A DNA stretch of 64,000 bases. It comes from Phoronis australis. Lineage: Eukaryota; Phoronida; Phoronidae. The position numbers and the translations under genes are program-made. Of the stretch, positions 10,095 to 24,700 are shown in pieces. The stretch lies in NCBI GenBank assembly GCA_002633005.1, contig NMRA01000246.1:541562-605561 (forward strand), in the 5' to 3' direction. Every line of letters begins with the position of its first letter. Within the stretch, counting starts at the first letter, position 1. The notes beneath the pieces were generated by a model. The model was given only the letters and a program-made list of their open reading frames with translations. It searched no databases and had not been told where the DNA came from.

Positions 10095-11760
10095 TTGCGT
10101 TATCGAAGACATGACATGACGTCACAAAGCCTCCTCGTCCCAATGACCTGAACTGCCGACGTCAGAGCCATGTACTTCGCTTCCGAAGTTGATAGTGCCA
10201 CCATGACCTGTCTCTTTCTCCCACTTTCTCTACAGTTTCGACTTCTTCTTCTTCTTTGTTTGACTAGTCGACCACATTTTCTTTCTGGTGACAAAAACCA
10301 GTTTCATCGAATGTCACACCCCGTCGAACTACTAGCTTCCGACGACTTTCGTCGAAAAGACGATAACCTTTGATGCCAAACATGTTGCGTCGTTCGTTGT
10401 CAGGCACTTACTTATATCCAATACAGCCGAACGCTTTGAGATCGTAGACATCTGGTTTTTGTCCATACCATCGCTCGTTCGGCGTGTCGCCGTGCTGGTA
10501 GTCATCAGCTGTTACCACTGCCTCACCCCAGTATGCCTTGCTAAGGTCAGCATTAAAGACTATGGATCTTGCCGCGTCCAGTAGCGTTCGGTTCATCCGT
10601 TCAGCAACTCCGCTTTGTTGCGGTGAGTATGGAGCACAGATCTCGTGACTGTCTGATTCCCTTTTGCTTGCGAAAATTCTCGAACTCTTGAGGTCTATAC
10701 TTGCCACCACCATCAGTTCTCAGTGTCTTAACTCAAAGTTTGCATCGGTCCGCAAACGTCATTGTGCACCAGTTGTAGTCTATCCGTAGTTTGAATTTCT
10801 CCCACTGGAAATGAGTCACGGATCTCTTTTCCTTCGACACACGCTTGACAAAGTGTAAGCTTGTCGTCCTTTACTGTTGTAACGCCGTTCTTTAATCCAT
10901 TGCCCACCATTTGTCTGAGACTCGCTTTCCTTCGTTAACATGACTTAAGCGCTGATGCCACAATCTCAGTCGTTGTCGTTTTCCGCTGTTTGTGCGTTCT
11001 TTTTTTACGTGTAGTTGAGTTGGTACATTTTGTTTACTCGTGATCCAGTTGCAACTATCTGCCCGTATGGAGTCTTCAACCAACTGTTCTTCTGACCAAA
11101 TTCCACTGGCAGTTTCTGGTCAGTGGAGCTCCCACACTAATAAGATTGCAAAATAGCTTCGGTACGTTGACTTTCGTTCTTCAACATCCCTGTTTTTTTC
11201 CATGAGCCAATTGCAGAATGATATTGCCTGTGCTAATTGATTCAATTGTTTTTGCATCTCCCAACGTTACAGTCTCCTTGTCAGTGAACTGCTGAATCTC
11301 AAAGACAGTCCATGTGGTTGGTCATATGACGAGACGCCCAGGAGTCTATCAGCCATTGTTTGTTTTCGCAGATGATTCCAGTCTTGGGCTTGAATACGAT
11401 GTCCATATAGATATCGTCAACATATTCCCAGCCTCCACCGCGACTTCTTCCTCGACTGTCCCCTACTTCTTTAGACGCCTTCTTGGTTTACTGAAGTCCC
11501 ATTTGCTGGTCCTCCAGCGTCGCAGCTTGTTGAACTTCCTTCCACGTAATCATTGGACCACGCGATCAAATTGCGTTGAAGCTTGGTGGAAGACTTGCCA
11601 GCAGACATAAATCACTTTCATGTCATACATGTTTTCCTTGACGCAGCCGCTCTCTTTTTGTCGCATCTCCTTAACTTGCGAACGCACCAGCAACGTGTTT
11701 TGCAAAGTCTTGACTTCGAATTCCCTGACCAGTCTATCCCACACGGCTTACATGTAGTTT
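10095..11760 (-). mobile_element. Degenerate Ty1/copia retrotransposon, internally deleted
   Basis: On the minus strand, in copia order: a gag-like segment (11744-11550), a protease segment (about 11400-11310) containing WLIDSWASRHM where active copies have a DSGA-type aspartic site, a pre-integrase zinc segment with LWHQRLSHVN (about 11083-10892), and a C-x2-C finger segment (10910-10728). These are followed by an integrase core with YSPQQSGVAERMNRT (about 10713-10408) and then directly by an RNase H piece with VALSTSEAKYMAL (10294-10100). Most of the reverse transcriptase between integrase and RNase H is missing. The segments sit in different frames, so several frameshifts have accumulated. 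I could not find long terminal repeats. It is a dead copy. Confidence 0.85.
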
Positions 11761-12831
11761 AAAGTGTTTTTACCACGAAACGAATTTCTGAGCGAAATTC
11801 AATACGGAAAAGTTAGCACTTCAACGCACCCCCCAAAAAACCAAAAAAATGCGTGGGGAGCGTGTCACGAGCTTACTCTTTTGAAATTGACGTCTGATTT
11901 ATCTTTATTTGAATTATGGCCGTGTAACCCCTCTAATGAATCCCACAAAAGATAATTTACAATAATATGCTCATGATTGTTAAGTTCTATACTATGAATA
12001 CCGTAAGCAAATGTCTTTAAAAATATAGGCACAAGGTAATTATGTTTTGAACTACCAAAAATGTCACTTTCGGCAGCTCAAACTTATCAACTGATTGTAC
12101 AGTACAAATAACGTGGCGTGCACCCTATTTAGTCAGACAAAAAATCGAATTTGTTACACTGCCGTTAGGAACACTGAGGAAAACTTGTTCACAATATGCT
12201 TGCGGTTAGCTCGTTCATAGTTGTCCACATTTTCAAAGGCCTATCAAACGTACACTTTGGCAGGCCCTTTCCCTGTCCCATACAAATCGTACTTCCAAAA
12301 ATGTTGACTTTTAAAGACAGTATTATAGGCCAAACACGCATAGTTGAAACACGTGCCTTACTAATTGAAAGGATACAAAACCCGGTTATGACCTATTAAC
12401 AGATATCAAGAACGACTTTACAATCCAGATCACTGAAACAAAATAATGCACTGCTAACTCTCGACAAAATATTCTGAAATTCCGCAAGTGTACAACAAAA
12501 TTAATTTTTTTCTATATGGAAATCAAAAACTCAACCCAAATGAAAATAAGGTTTTATTCGAAATAGTATCAAAATTTCTTTATAATATTAAATCTCTTTG
12601 TGTGAGTGGATAGAATTGTATAAATGCGTATGAAAATGATTTATTTACTTTCGTAATCATATGTCATTGTAATCTTGACAACAGTTTTTTTAATTTATGT
12701 ATTTGTGTAAAATAATTGTATATAGATTTCTTTGTACTTTTTTAACCCAGACATTATGCCTCCTCTTGGCGCTTTCTGGGTTATGTATATTCATTGTATC
12801 AAAGATTTCGTTATAAACATTATAAAAAACT

Positions 12832-13100
12832 CTTGACAACCCTTGGCTCACAAATCTGGAGGAAAGTTTGAAAACTCCTTTCAAAGGCTGCTTAACGGGC
12901 AAGGGTCACTTAAGCTTTTTGCAAATTACACGGCAACTGGGGGAAAAACCACCTACCAAAGACAATAATATACAATCTGTGAGATAGGGAAGATATTAGT
13001 TGATTCCTGTCCGTTTAACTTGCAAGGTTGACGCCAACGATGCATTAGCAGGCAGAGCAGTCCGGTTGAAATAATCAAGGTTTGGCATCCTTTTAAGAAA
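12832..13100 (+). repeat. Dispersed repeat, copy 1 (partner at 20031-20301)
   Basis: About 270 bp align by eye, in the same orientation, with 20031-20301. Shared landmarks in order include TGGAGGAAA followed by a TTTGAA-rich stretch, GCAACTG then GGGAAA, AATCTGTGA/AATCAGTGA, and CTTTTAA near the end. Divergence is high, so this is an old non-coding repeat family. No coding capacity or termini were recognised. Confidence 0.6.
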
Positions 13101-15461
13101 AAAAACGCCCACCCGCATCAGTTTTCAGCCAAGGTCTTAAAACTTTTTTCAAAAGTCACCCAAGGAAGTTGGCCACAGGAAACCTGACAATTGACCGTGA
13201 ATGGCCCACTCGACCACAGACAATCACATCATTGCGCATGCACCACCGAACACGGCTTGAGGTCAGAAGAAAAATCCCAGTGGCAGATCTTCCGCATGGT
13301 TCAGGGGGTTCAAACTCCCCCCTTGGGACAGGATCAGATAAAAGTAACAAAAAAAACGTCGCCAGCAAAACAAAAAGGACTCCACCAGCGTGGGTACACC
13401 CCAAGTAAACCACCTTGAAAAATATGACGGTGGTTCACCCTAAAAATATTGCTATTTGCTGTAATCACGAAAACATAAGCATTTCGAGTTTTCGTGACTC
13501 ATCGATAAGTTGTGCTGAGTTCCACTGTGTGCGAGCTTCCGTCGACACTTCTGAAGTGGACAAGCACTTTAGATCCGGGACCCACCGCGGAAAATGCAAA
13601 CATCTATAGCTGATTTCTTTAGATAACTAGCGTCTTTACTCAAAAATTTGTAGTCATGATTAGAGAAAATACTGTGGTACCGCAACCCTGATATTCAGGT
13701 GAATCGACGCGCAACGTTTTTATCTCATCTGTCATACCTTGTCACTGGTGCTATTACACTCCACACGTTTGTAACTTGAATTTGACTGGTGTATAATAAA
13801 GATATCTTGTGCGATAAACATACAGTGTACATGTAGTGAGTTTGTTTTAAAAAACGAACAACTGGTTTTCCGAAGAATGGTTTGTCCCTTGTAAGTGATG
13901 TGGCGAGCACTGTGATTTGGTCGCGAGTCCATTTCAAGATAGACCCTCTAGCAAGTTAGGCCTCTGCAAGGAATGAACCCGGGGAACACTCACATTGACA
14001 AGGTGATCGCATTCGCGAAGAGTGTACAGTCCCATATATTGTGTGTAGCTTGAACTTTTTCGGCAAGTCTTGCGGGACTCGCAAGGTGTTCAATAGGCCT
14101 CAGCACTGACTGTTCTCCTACCCGCAATAAATATCTCTGCCGGGAATTTCCACAGAAAGGCCCACCCAATGAAAAGCCCATGCCATAGACGTTTCAGTGG
14201 TGTTACAACTTCGGGTTTCAAGTGTTCAGACATTGCGACATTTATTCGGAAAAGTTCATCTTAAAAATCCGTTCAGTATCAACTTGTAGTCACAAATTCA
14301 GTTTGTGGAGCATATATCATTTGTCAAACTTGGTATTTATAGCTTGAAAATAAAAAACATGGTTTTATGCTGAAAACGCTGATATTTTCATAGCAGCTTT
14401 CCGTTTACACGCCCCCCCCCCTTCCGAATAAACGGCCGGGCGTTTATTTGGAGATACTGTCAATGAGAAGGGCATAACGCATAAAATACATGTACATGTA
14501 AGAGCAACCACTGGGGATAAAAAAGTGTCATGGTAGCAGTTTTCATTCTAGTGGTCTCCCATTGTAATATTTACGGGAACAGTTCGTTATCACAATTATT
14601 GCCAAAGTGTTTGGCGTGGTAACTGGAGTTGTGCGGACGGGTGCTGTAATTTTTTATTTAAGTTTTCCCTGTTCACTTTTATATTTTGACCAATTTCAAA
14701 TTTTTAATTTTGACCAATAGATTTCCTATTTTGCAGAGCTTTATATCATACATGTACTTTATAGATCTGTTTGCCACAGTGTGCTTTGTAAAATTATTTA
14801 CCTCGACTATTTTTGTAGACATATTTAGCATATAGTGTAGTTTTTGTCTCGCTACGCACATGTACCAGTCCAGCTTATTTGTGTAGACACCGATTCTCAT
14901 TGTACATCTGGTCCCACGAAGAACTGATCTTGGTTATTTTTCACCACATTGTACAGTATGTTTTGGTTCCGTGAAAACGTTTCAGGTGATTTGCTTTCGG
15001 ATACATTTGACGTTTTTCAATTGTTGTGACATACGGTAACCCAACAGCTAACGTGATTCAGCTTATTAAAGTGATATTGGCGCTTTTACTAATAGATTAC
15101 GCGATCAAATCACCCTCGTTCGTCATTTTTCTCGTAACGAGAGAGAACATTTGTTTGTTTTGCTCCTTATGCTCTTGAACATTTGGTAGGCCTAGTTGTT
15201 AACTCTTTATACACAGCGCACTACACCTTTTCGTATACGGTGTTTGTAGACAGATGTTCCAACTAAAATTTCGCCGGTGGTGTGACATGTACCTAGAAGT
15301 GCACAAATCGGACCTTATGAGCCAAGTTCATGAGACGAAATCGAGAAGGGTTTTAAATCATCTTAAGACAAATTCCACAGACACGTTAACTGCCACAGAC
15401 TAGCCAGGATGCATGGAAATTGCACTACCTGGCTACAAAAACAAAAAATTTTGTTACACGA

Positions 15462-15577
15462 GAGATCGAGGCACACCCCCTCCCAACCTCCTCCCGCTCG
15501 GCGCTACGCGCCTTGGATTCGCGCTCCGGGCGAATCCTGAACCCTCATCCTACTGAAAACGTGGATCCGCTACTGAA
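15462..15577 (+). repeat. GC-rich transposon fragment related to the 57.8-58.7 kb element
   Basis: The motif CCTCCTCCCGCTCGGCGCTA at 15487 matches a similar block (CCTCCTCCCATTCGGTGCTA) near the right end of the element at 57770-58730. The nearby GGATCCGCTACTG resembles that element's terminal GATCCGCCAGTG. I infer a diverged, truncated member of the same non-autonomous family. Confidence 0.45.
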
Positions 15578-18500
15578 TCCTTCACTTGCTCACCACAAGG
15601 TATTTTTGGGAGATGAACAGCTAAAAAATATCCCACAACTGGATAAATAAAAAAACACCAGAACAAAATTCTTGTCTGGCCCGAGGTGCTGTCGTCCCAG
15701 TCAGAGGTAGTTCCAGTTTGCATTTTATGCTTGCTTGCATCAGCACTTTCGTGATTGATGTCTATATCTCGATAAGAGGTGCGTGTTTAGCATATATCCA
15801 ATAAAAAAACTTTGAACAGAAAATGTTTACGGATAAAACATCCAGTCAAGAAAGCGCGGCTTCACTAAATAGCTAAGGAAATGACAAATATCTTAGAAAA
15901 TCTGAATTTTGAGCGATGAGGTAAAGGGCCGATCATTCATCTTCAGCATTTAGTTTTAGTGTACATGTAATAGTGGACCAGGACTTTAATAGCGTACTTT
16001 TGTCGACCGAGTTCAGCACGTCCAATCGGCCTCTGAGAAGTTTCTATGAGGGAAACTACGTATATGAAAAAGATCGAGTCATGCGCGGTGGATAGATTAC
16101 CGGCGGCAAAACAAAACATCCGAAAGTAGTTTTCCAACCTTGAAAACAGAATTTTTATTAATTAAAAACGAAATTACCTTCTCGGGTGACGAAATTGTAG
16201 CCGATTATTCGCAATTGTTTGTTATTTTTTTATGCCATCAAGACATTTCGTCCCGCTCAGTGTTCAAAGGACCAAAGAAGTAAATGGAGCTACATGTACA
16301 TGTAGGCTTTATACTCTTACAAAGTCACTGATATCGTTGTTTAGCTTTGAATGTAACTTTCCAAGCTGTAAATATTAGAAGCTAACGAGATAAGGGTCGA
16401 TTTGGAAAAATCTTTTTATATCTTCAAGTCGCACATGATCACTCGCCCACAGCCCGTTTTATCACTAGGAGTCGGCTGGTCATCAACTTTGAAAGGAGCA
16501 ACTCTATTCACTGGAGAAGTAAAAGTTAGAATGCGTTGGTTTTTTCAAAATTGGTCAAGTAATACCGACTTTGTCAGCAAAAACCCAAGCCTTGAGCCAT
16601 ACTCATTATTCGCAGCGTGGCTTATCGGCTAACGACATGTACACAGTGTCTACAATAGAAGTTGCATGGGGCTGAAAAACTGTGGGTAAACCAGTTGTCG
16701 GTGATGATAGAGTCTGACATGCTTTTATATATCATGTATCGTGAATGACCTGGTCATGTGACCCAATCAATAAGTCGGTACTATAAAGTTAAAAATCTCG
16801 ACTGAACACGCTTACGGGTTTGTAATTGCTTGTTCTTTAAAATTTGCTATCGACAGGCATCCGAAATAATGATGCCTTGGAAAGGACGATTGTCCATAAA
16901 ATGCTCACCAGGAGTCAATTCCTGCCGCTACATTCCACACAGGCGTTGGTTTCCCTCGGCATATACCGGGCTCATTACATGCAGCCTGAGTCCTGAAAAA
17001 CTCAGTAGGTGGCATACTGAAGAGGGGAGGGGGGCAAAGGGACTGCTAACTTTTGTCCTTTGAAAATTGTAGTCTCCTCGTGACACCTTAGCCAGTGTTA
17101 ACAGAATATAGGGGCATGTTTGTTTAACCTATCAGCTCAACTAAAAATTCTGGCTACTAAATACGAGAAGCCCAGATGAGAGTCACCCATTGAACAAAGA
17201 AAAATCATGGCTTAAAATCCTTGCCATATGCCGTGTTTGGTTCCTACAAAATACAAGAAGCTCAAATCTTTCGCCAAGGCAAAGGATTCATCTGAGTTCA
17301 ATTTCTCCCATGACTGCAATGTACGACAACCTTCCACCCACCCGCAATACGAAGGTTGCGTGACAAATATTTTAAAAACATATATTGAGTCATGTCGTTA
17401 CAAAAGACAGATATACAATAATAATATAGAGCATATGACATTTATGTATCAAAGGCAAGATAGTTATACAGTATACCTTGAATAATCCCCTGGGCATAAA
17501 CCATAGTTTTGGATTAGCTGGCATCAATTGCTTTTTGTAAGAACCGATTTATTTGCTATTTGAATACAAGTAGCTCACCGTTTCGAATAAGAGTCATCTA
17601 TAACGTCTTCTCATGGTTGCTTTTACTGCAGAACATACGATGTTTCTACGTTCTACTTTCCTTGTATGAACCTTGACATGGTCCTGACCGGCAGAGTGGT
17701 TTGGTTACATGGAGTATTAGTTTCTTAACCACTATTCATGAATACAGAGGAATTGATTCATCTTTATGCAAACCTTTTAGGAATGTGGCTATCGCTGCCC
17801 TATGAAACGCATCTCTGAAGGTGGTGCAGGTAAGACATCAAACAGATAATTCATCATTTTGTCCTGGTGATTCATTATTCAAGGTATACTGCTGTAAGCT
17901 ACAAGCAATAGATTGCTAAACTTAATTATTGCAGTTAAAAAATTAATGGTACAATCATCCGATATACAACTAGGTTTATTTTTGTAGTCAATTATTTCAT
18001 TCATTGGACAGTTCTCACAACTGCTCTCCACATCCTGCAACAGTTTTGCAATTTGATCACGAAAATATACAATTTACAAAAGAAAAATCGGAAACAATGA
18101 TTTAAAAAGTATTTTTACTCAGTGCACATATTACTGAAATAGTTAGTCAATATGCATTTTACTAAATAATTCACTGTACTTTACAAGCTAATGAGCATCT
18201 GTTTCTCATTTTAAAAACTAAAAAATACAGTTTTGTTGTTAAAATATAACTCACCAAAATGCAGAACAGGTGAGAAGCACTCGCAACATCATTCCAAAAA
18301 TGCAATTCGAATGCTGCCATAACTTTGAGAGAACCATTGGTAAGAATAAATATAAAGAAAAACAACTGAACAGGCTGAGCAACCTCACATCATTATCAGA
18401 TGTCCCATTATCTTGTTGGTGCTGATGCAATAAAATAACTGTTTTGTTATTCAAGAAAGATAAATCCTACAAACAGAAAAACATTCGGGCAAAACCAACA

Positions 18501-18702
18501 TTGTGCTCAAGAAAACAAAGTAAAAAACAGTAACCAGTGTTATTGGCAAAAAAACTCACCACATAAACAAATGTTTTCACATGGACTATTGCACATTATA
18601 AGATAAGACAGACATTGGATTACAAGAAATACTCTACAATCTTGGCAACATCCCCACATTTTATCCAGACTGGAATATCATTGTTTCCACTGCTTTTTCC
18701 AT

Positions 18703-21700
18703 TTAGTTCTCACTTCTGATCAAGCATTCAAAGGTTTCGGTCATTTTACTGGTAGGAAGAACAGGTCCAAACGATTCAATAAGTAATGGTTCTCTCTCCA
18801 CTGCTTCCCTGAAAACAACAAAACATGTGACATATAGGAGGAAGTGACATCACAACACAAATCCCCATGCTTTATTGGCTATCAAAAGTGCTCTTGGAGA
18901 TGTTTGAAACTCAATCAGTGGACTTTCTCTTCAATAAATTAGTACAATTCAGTTGTCAAGAGGCCCACTTTCCAAAAAAACTCATCTAAAGTGCTGTCTC
19001 ATTCTGCACTAGTGATGGATTAATGGCAATAAAATACAGTTGAAATAAGCTGCATTTACTAGTCATGTACGTGGGAGACAACTGTCACGGAGCAACTAAC
19101 ACCGAACAGATTATTGGACACAAGTCTGTGTGTAAGTACGACTGACACAAAGCAACATCACAGCAGCCATTTTTGACACTGGTTTAAGAGCAAGTTGCAC
19201 TTGATCAACAACATGCCTAAACACAAACTGGGGCAAGGCAGGAAGGATCATCTCAGTTATGCTTGTGTAATAGCATAAATACAGTGATTCGTTGGTAGTT
19301 TGGACATTCGCTATATTTTATCCAAGCATGCGCAGACAGTAATGACTCTGGTGATTCAGTTTGCAATTTAACATTGTGTAAATGCGACTTAAGTGGAGCA
19401 AGTCGCACTGTGACAACACACAATGTGTAAAAACAGCTATAAATTGATACACATGGAGTAAAAGTTTGGTTTTTTGCGGCTTCTGAAATTGAATTCCTAG
19501 CTTCCACAAAATTAAGTTGAAGAAATACGATGAAAATTAGCCAATAGGTTAAGTCTCGGTTCTCTGGAACCCATTGATGAATGGTTTTAGTAATTCATTG
19601 AATAGTGTGTGTAAGTATACTACTTCCTGTCATCTTACAAAAATGAGAGAAATGTATACTTGCTTGTTAACTTGATGGGTGCGGAGACAATGAGCATGGG
19701 TAATTCTGGCTGATGTACGTTACACAGCTTTGGCAATGCAATTTCAGCCCATAGCAGCTTTGCAAAAATTATGTAGTTGAAACCAGAGTATAGTTTAAGT
19801 GATGCCAAAAATGCTGAAGATTCAGTTTTTGTAACATAGTGATTTTTATCGCAATCAATTCTGATGGTAAACAAATTTTTATTTTCTTGAAGAGCGATTT
19901 AAGAAAAAAATCTTCTATGCATGTAATGTGTAATATACAAGGGCACTTAAAATGATACCAAATCCGGCTTTGGCATATTAACAAACACTAAAAATGACTT
20001 TTCAATCTATTTCTCTGAAACAAACAAATGCTCTGGAACCCTCGACATCCCTCAACAGTTTGGAGGAAAAATTTGAACTCATTTCAAATTTGATAAACAA
20101 GCAAGCATGACCTACGCTTTTAGTGTATTATATAGCAACTGTGGGAAAGTCCACCCATCAAGGACCATAATGTCCAATCAGTGACATGGGATGTATGGGT
20201 TTTAGTTGATTCATGTATTTAGCTTGGATGATTGATGTATTAGGCAGTGACAGAACTAGGATTGGTTGAAATCTTCAAAACAGGGTTTAGTACCCTTTTA
20301 ACTGTATGTAGTACTAATGGAAGTTGGAAATAAGAGAATGCCTTTTTTAGAATGAGATCAAAGTAATGAGATAGTATAGGAACTAAGTCTTACAGGTAGT
20401 CAGTCAGGCTGAATCGGTTGTCTCTGTCCATATCCATTAGTTTTATCACAATTTCAACCAGATCTTTTACACTTTCATCCGGGTCTTCTTCACTGTTAGA
20501 CTGAAATAATTAATATCAACTGGTAGTTATTGTGTCACCTCCAAGCTAGCAGCCAATAGCAATCATTAATGAAACTAACTGTATGGAAGTGATGGATGGG
20601 ACAATATTGATAAGCATAATTAATAGATACACAAATTCTAATGTGACAAGAGTGTCTGTAAATGAAACTGGCTTACACAAATATTTAATGATTAATCAAT
20701 TATACTTGATGATCCCAAAGTTAGAATCTTGAATAAGTCATATCATTAGAAGTTGACATTCTAACATGTGTAAATGCCCAAAACACATTGAAAAGTCATT
20801 TGACAACCTTTATTTTAAATTCATTTTTGCATTAGTTAAGGTGAGTTCTTTTGAATAGTAAAATTTGCAAATCATGTTATGAAACAGGTGACTAAAAGCA
20901 AAGTACTTTTTCCAATCCGTAGTCAAAAACAAGAACTTTGCTCAATGTGTACATGAACAAATTAAATTGAATGTGGCACAGATGCACCATCAGATAGTAT
21001 TGAAATAGTTCTAGAGTCAAAGTGGGGTATCCAAGTCTTTCTTTACCTTCTGAACACATTTCTTAAGCAACTGAAACATTTCTTCTCTGGAGATGTAACC
21101 ATCACCGTTCAAGTCGTAAATGATGTGGCACACTACAAAGTATAAACAGTTGTACCACATGTTACCAAGGTGTGACAACAAATTCACAAGTGAAAGTGTG
21201 TTAAATTAATAATTTTACAAATTTTATAAATTTACACTAACCTACCTTACATACCGTTAATATTATTTACTAAATTATACTTTATAATATATTACATTAC
21301 ACTTCACGGCACTGTACTACACTGCACCACACTTCAACATGCATGGTTTAAAGTTAGCTAATTACGGGAGAATAAACATAAAGTAAAAGCAATTTAATAC
21401 CGTCACTGTACTGGTAATTAGGTATTGTTAAGTATTAATGCAAGAAGTGTGGCTAGTGCACAGAGGTGAGAGGAGAATTTTCATGACACTTGAAAGGACG
21501 TTACATTGCTCTGTGTGAATAGAAAATTCACTTCTTTAAATATGATTGAGAATTTGTGCTTTAAGTCTAGCACGGTTCCTGAAACCTAGTAACAAGCCTT
21601 GAATGGATAGCTGATGTTTATCTTCTTTCAACTTTACATAGCACAACACAGCTCCTTCACATAATACAATGCATGTCTGTCATTAACAAGTTCAAAATTC

Positions 21701-24700
21701 ATCGTAACTCGCAGATCAACTGCAAATATTATAAATAGTTTGAGAAAAAATTTACTTCCACCAAAGACATTTACTGAAAATATATTTTGTTAAAAATTAC
21801 CAGCATACCTGTTGCATCAGTTGTATGGTATCTAATAGTCATTACCGAAGTTTTTAAAAATAAGCACATCTTAAGATTCACCCAATGGGGACATACATGT
21901 TAAGAAAATTTTTGTGCAAATACGTCGAAGGTACACTGTATTTAGTTGGCAAAAAAGCATGTTGAATTCTAAAACTTTGCCCTGGAGTTTCATAGAAATG
22001 GGCACAAAACTGTAATAAAAATAATTTTTATGCAATAAACTTGTACCTGTGGGAACAATGATACATGGATAGGTTGTACATTGACTAACTCGGTTTCAGT
22101 TTCTGTGCCAGCTACAGTACTGATCAATATGCCTGATTCTTTATTCATCACTAGTCCATGCTTTTTTTCCAAAAGTAACGCTCAAGGCTAATTGCACACA
22201 ACTCTGATATATGTTAGTAAACGATGCATCAGTAAACAAAACTCTTAACTGGATCAAAAAGAAATTTGTAAAATGTTGACATAAATGTTAAAATTGTAAA
22301 ATTTACGTGCACAAATTGTGATGGAACCTCCAGTCTCATGAAAAACACTGGTCAATTAATATTAGTGGTATCAACTAAACATCATGATTGAAGGTGAATG
22401 AGACTGTCTTACTAGTTGCTTTCTCTTGCTTAGACCCTCTCAGATATACTGACAGTCCCCTGATCCACTCTTCCTTGCTGATGTTGCCATCATTGTCAGC
22501 ATCGAATGCTCTGAACACTGGAAACAAATAAAAACAGTCACTACAACACAATGTCTTTAATTATCAGTGCTCTCTATAACCCATGACAGCATTCTCCCAT
22601 TCAGTGACTTTACCAGATGCAGAGGGTTGTTAGCATGTGATAATATCTAAGTCTTTTGTTAACTGCCAAGCACAGTCTTTTGTCTGGTGTGACAACAGGC
22701 AGACCAATTATCTACCAGACTTATTACTTACCATGTGTGAACACAGTCAAACCCAGAGCAAATTGGTACTTTCGGAAAGAATCGATTGTACAGTTGTAAC
22801 TTTGGTTGTAATTGGGCGATTTTGGTGATTCAAAAACTAAACATGATCAGCATTTGACAAGGAATTCAGAAATGCTATTGGTTTATGTTTAAATATGTTA
22901 TAACTTAACTTTTACCTTTAACAGCACAGCCCAGTCAGGATAGATATGATCTTATTGGAGATTGAAGCAATTATCGAACAAAAGAGAGATGGCCCTCTAA
23001 CCATAAATGCCAGAATGGAGTTAATCAGTCATGTAAGATACATGTATTGGCTACAGGGGTCATCTTCCCAACTTGTTGTTGGGCTATAGAATAGAACAAG
23101 TGGGAGCGACGGGAAAACGTCGTAAAGCAGTTTGACTCATCTCTAACGTTTAGTTTTACTGCTGTTATGGGTTTGGCTTAATTACTCACATCGAGATTGA
23201 AAACCTATGCAACCAGTTTGGAGATTAGTCACGTTTCAAGCTACTTAGCACATTTTGAACTGTTGGTATCACTTAAATGCATATACTAGTATTCCATGAC
23301 TTAACACACAAACTCCCCACAGTATGGACTGCATGGACTTTCAAACAATCTTGCAATTCCAGGCGATTTTTTCTGCATTGGAGAACACTGCTTGCTTGTT
23401 GAAAATAATTACGTTATTTATAAAAATCATGTTTAGGGCAGTTCCAGTAAAATCTGTATGGGAGGGGGGAAGGCACCTTTTTTTGCACCCACCAACCATA
23501 TTTTTCATTTATTTTTCTTCAGCCTACCACCCGTAATTTTTTATAAGTTTGAAATGCAACCACCCGTAATTTTTTTTTGTTCTTGTGGTTGACTGCACAT
23601 GCAGGCGCTCGAGTTTATCTGTTCCTCCATCACCACTAACATCATTCATCACTTAGAAAACATATGTTTCTTATATATGATTATTAGCCATCGAGAAATT
23701 CGAGCACCTGTGGTTAAATGGTGTTATGGGCATGCCGATTAGGAGATCGGAGGGAGTGAAAAAGTCGGAGCTCTTTGCAAGTTGCATTTTTGTTTCAGTT
23801 TTTGATTCTGTGCAGATTGTTTATAAAATTTACTAAAATTACCCACCATCAAACATTTATGGCCCAATGAAACAACAACGACCTGTAAATTTTAATTTTT
23901 TTGAAGTACGACCACCAGCCATTTTGAATTTAAGTCAAACGCAACCACCCATCAATTTTTATTTCAGTTGCCTTCCCCCCCTCCCACACAGATTTTGCTG
24001 GAACAGCCCTTACCTTTTTAGCTAAAGAAATGGAAAGCTAGCATTTAGATCTTATCACAGACAGTAATGTCTCACAATGACTGAAAAACAGCGTTTTAAT
24101 ACTAATAAATTCAAACATGTGATTTTAAGGGAGCAATCCCACAGAATCGGCACATTTCCACTTGTGATATAAGGATTCTACTTGATGTTTTATCAAAACA
24201 AAAGTGTTATGTCACTAACTGCATTTAAAAGTTGACTAGTGAAAACAATAATTTATTTATTTCTTTAAACTTCTTTAAAAGACTGGGTGACCACTTCAGT
24301 GAATACACTGATTGTCAAGCGGGCACAGTCTGGAATAATGACATGAAATAAACTACAGACAGCTATGTACAATTAGATTGAAAAGATGATAAATAAAACA
24401 AATTAGTATAAAATTAGTTAATATGTACAATTTGATGAATAAATAACATAAAATAGACAAAAATAGTGACTAGCTGAGGCCTACAGAAACAAACCGCGCA
24501 CAAAGTCCCAGTACTTCTGTTTGAAGACGTGGACATTGGGCGCATTAGCGACGGCAATCCCCAGCCCATTGTAAGCGAAAGCACCTCTGTAGGCAAAAGT
24601 TCTTTTGCCACAGTTGTTTTTAAGTTTAACTGATATTAGGCAGCCAGAAACACTCGCTCTAGTATTGTAAATGTGAGAATCTCTGACTGCCTTGAATTTA

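Larger units (their letters stand above)
11761..18702. other. Intergenic stretch of about 7 kb without recognised genes
   Basis: AT-rich DNA with many short chance open frames on both strands, none recognisable. Overlapping frames at 13156-13418 occur on both strands and look like repeat sequence. A C-run beginning about 14410 precedes a short palindrome around the CGGCCG core. A diverged dispersed repeat (12832-13100) and a GC-rich repeat piece (15462-15577) are listed separately. The palindrome-like TACATGTA recurs across the stretch, as in many marine invertebrate genomes. Confidence 0.5.

Noticed and set aside
13156-13418. Overlapping open frames on both strands
   Set aside because: Three competing frames with no recognisable motif, no splice context and low-complexity proline or lysine content; probably chance or repeat DNA.
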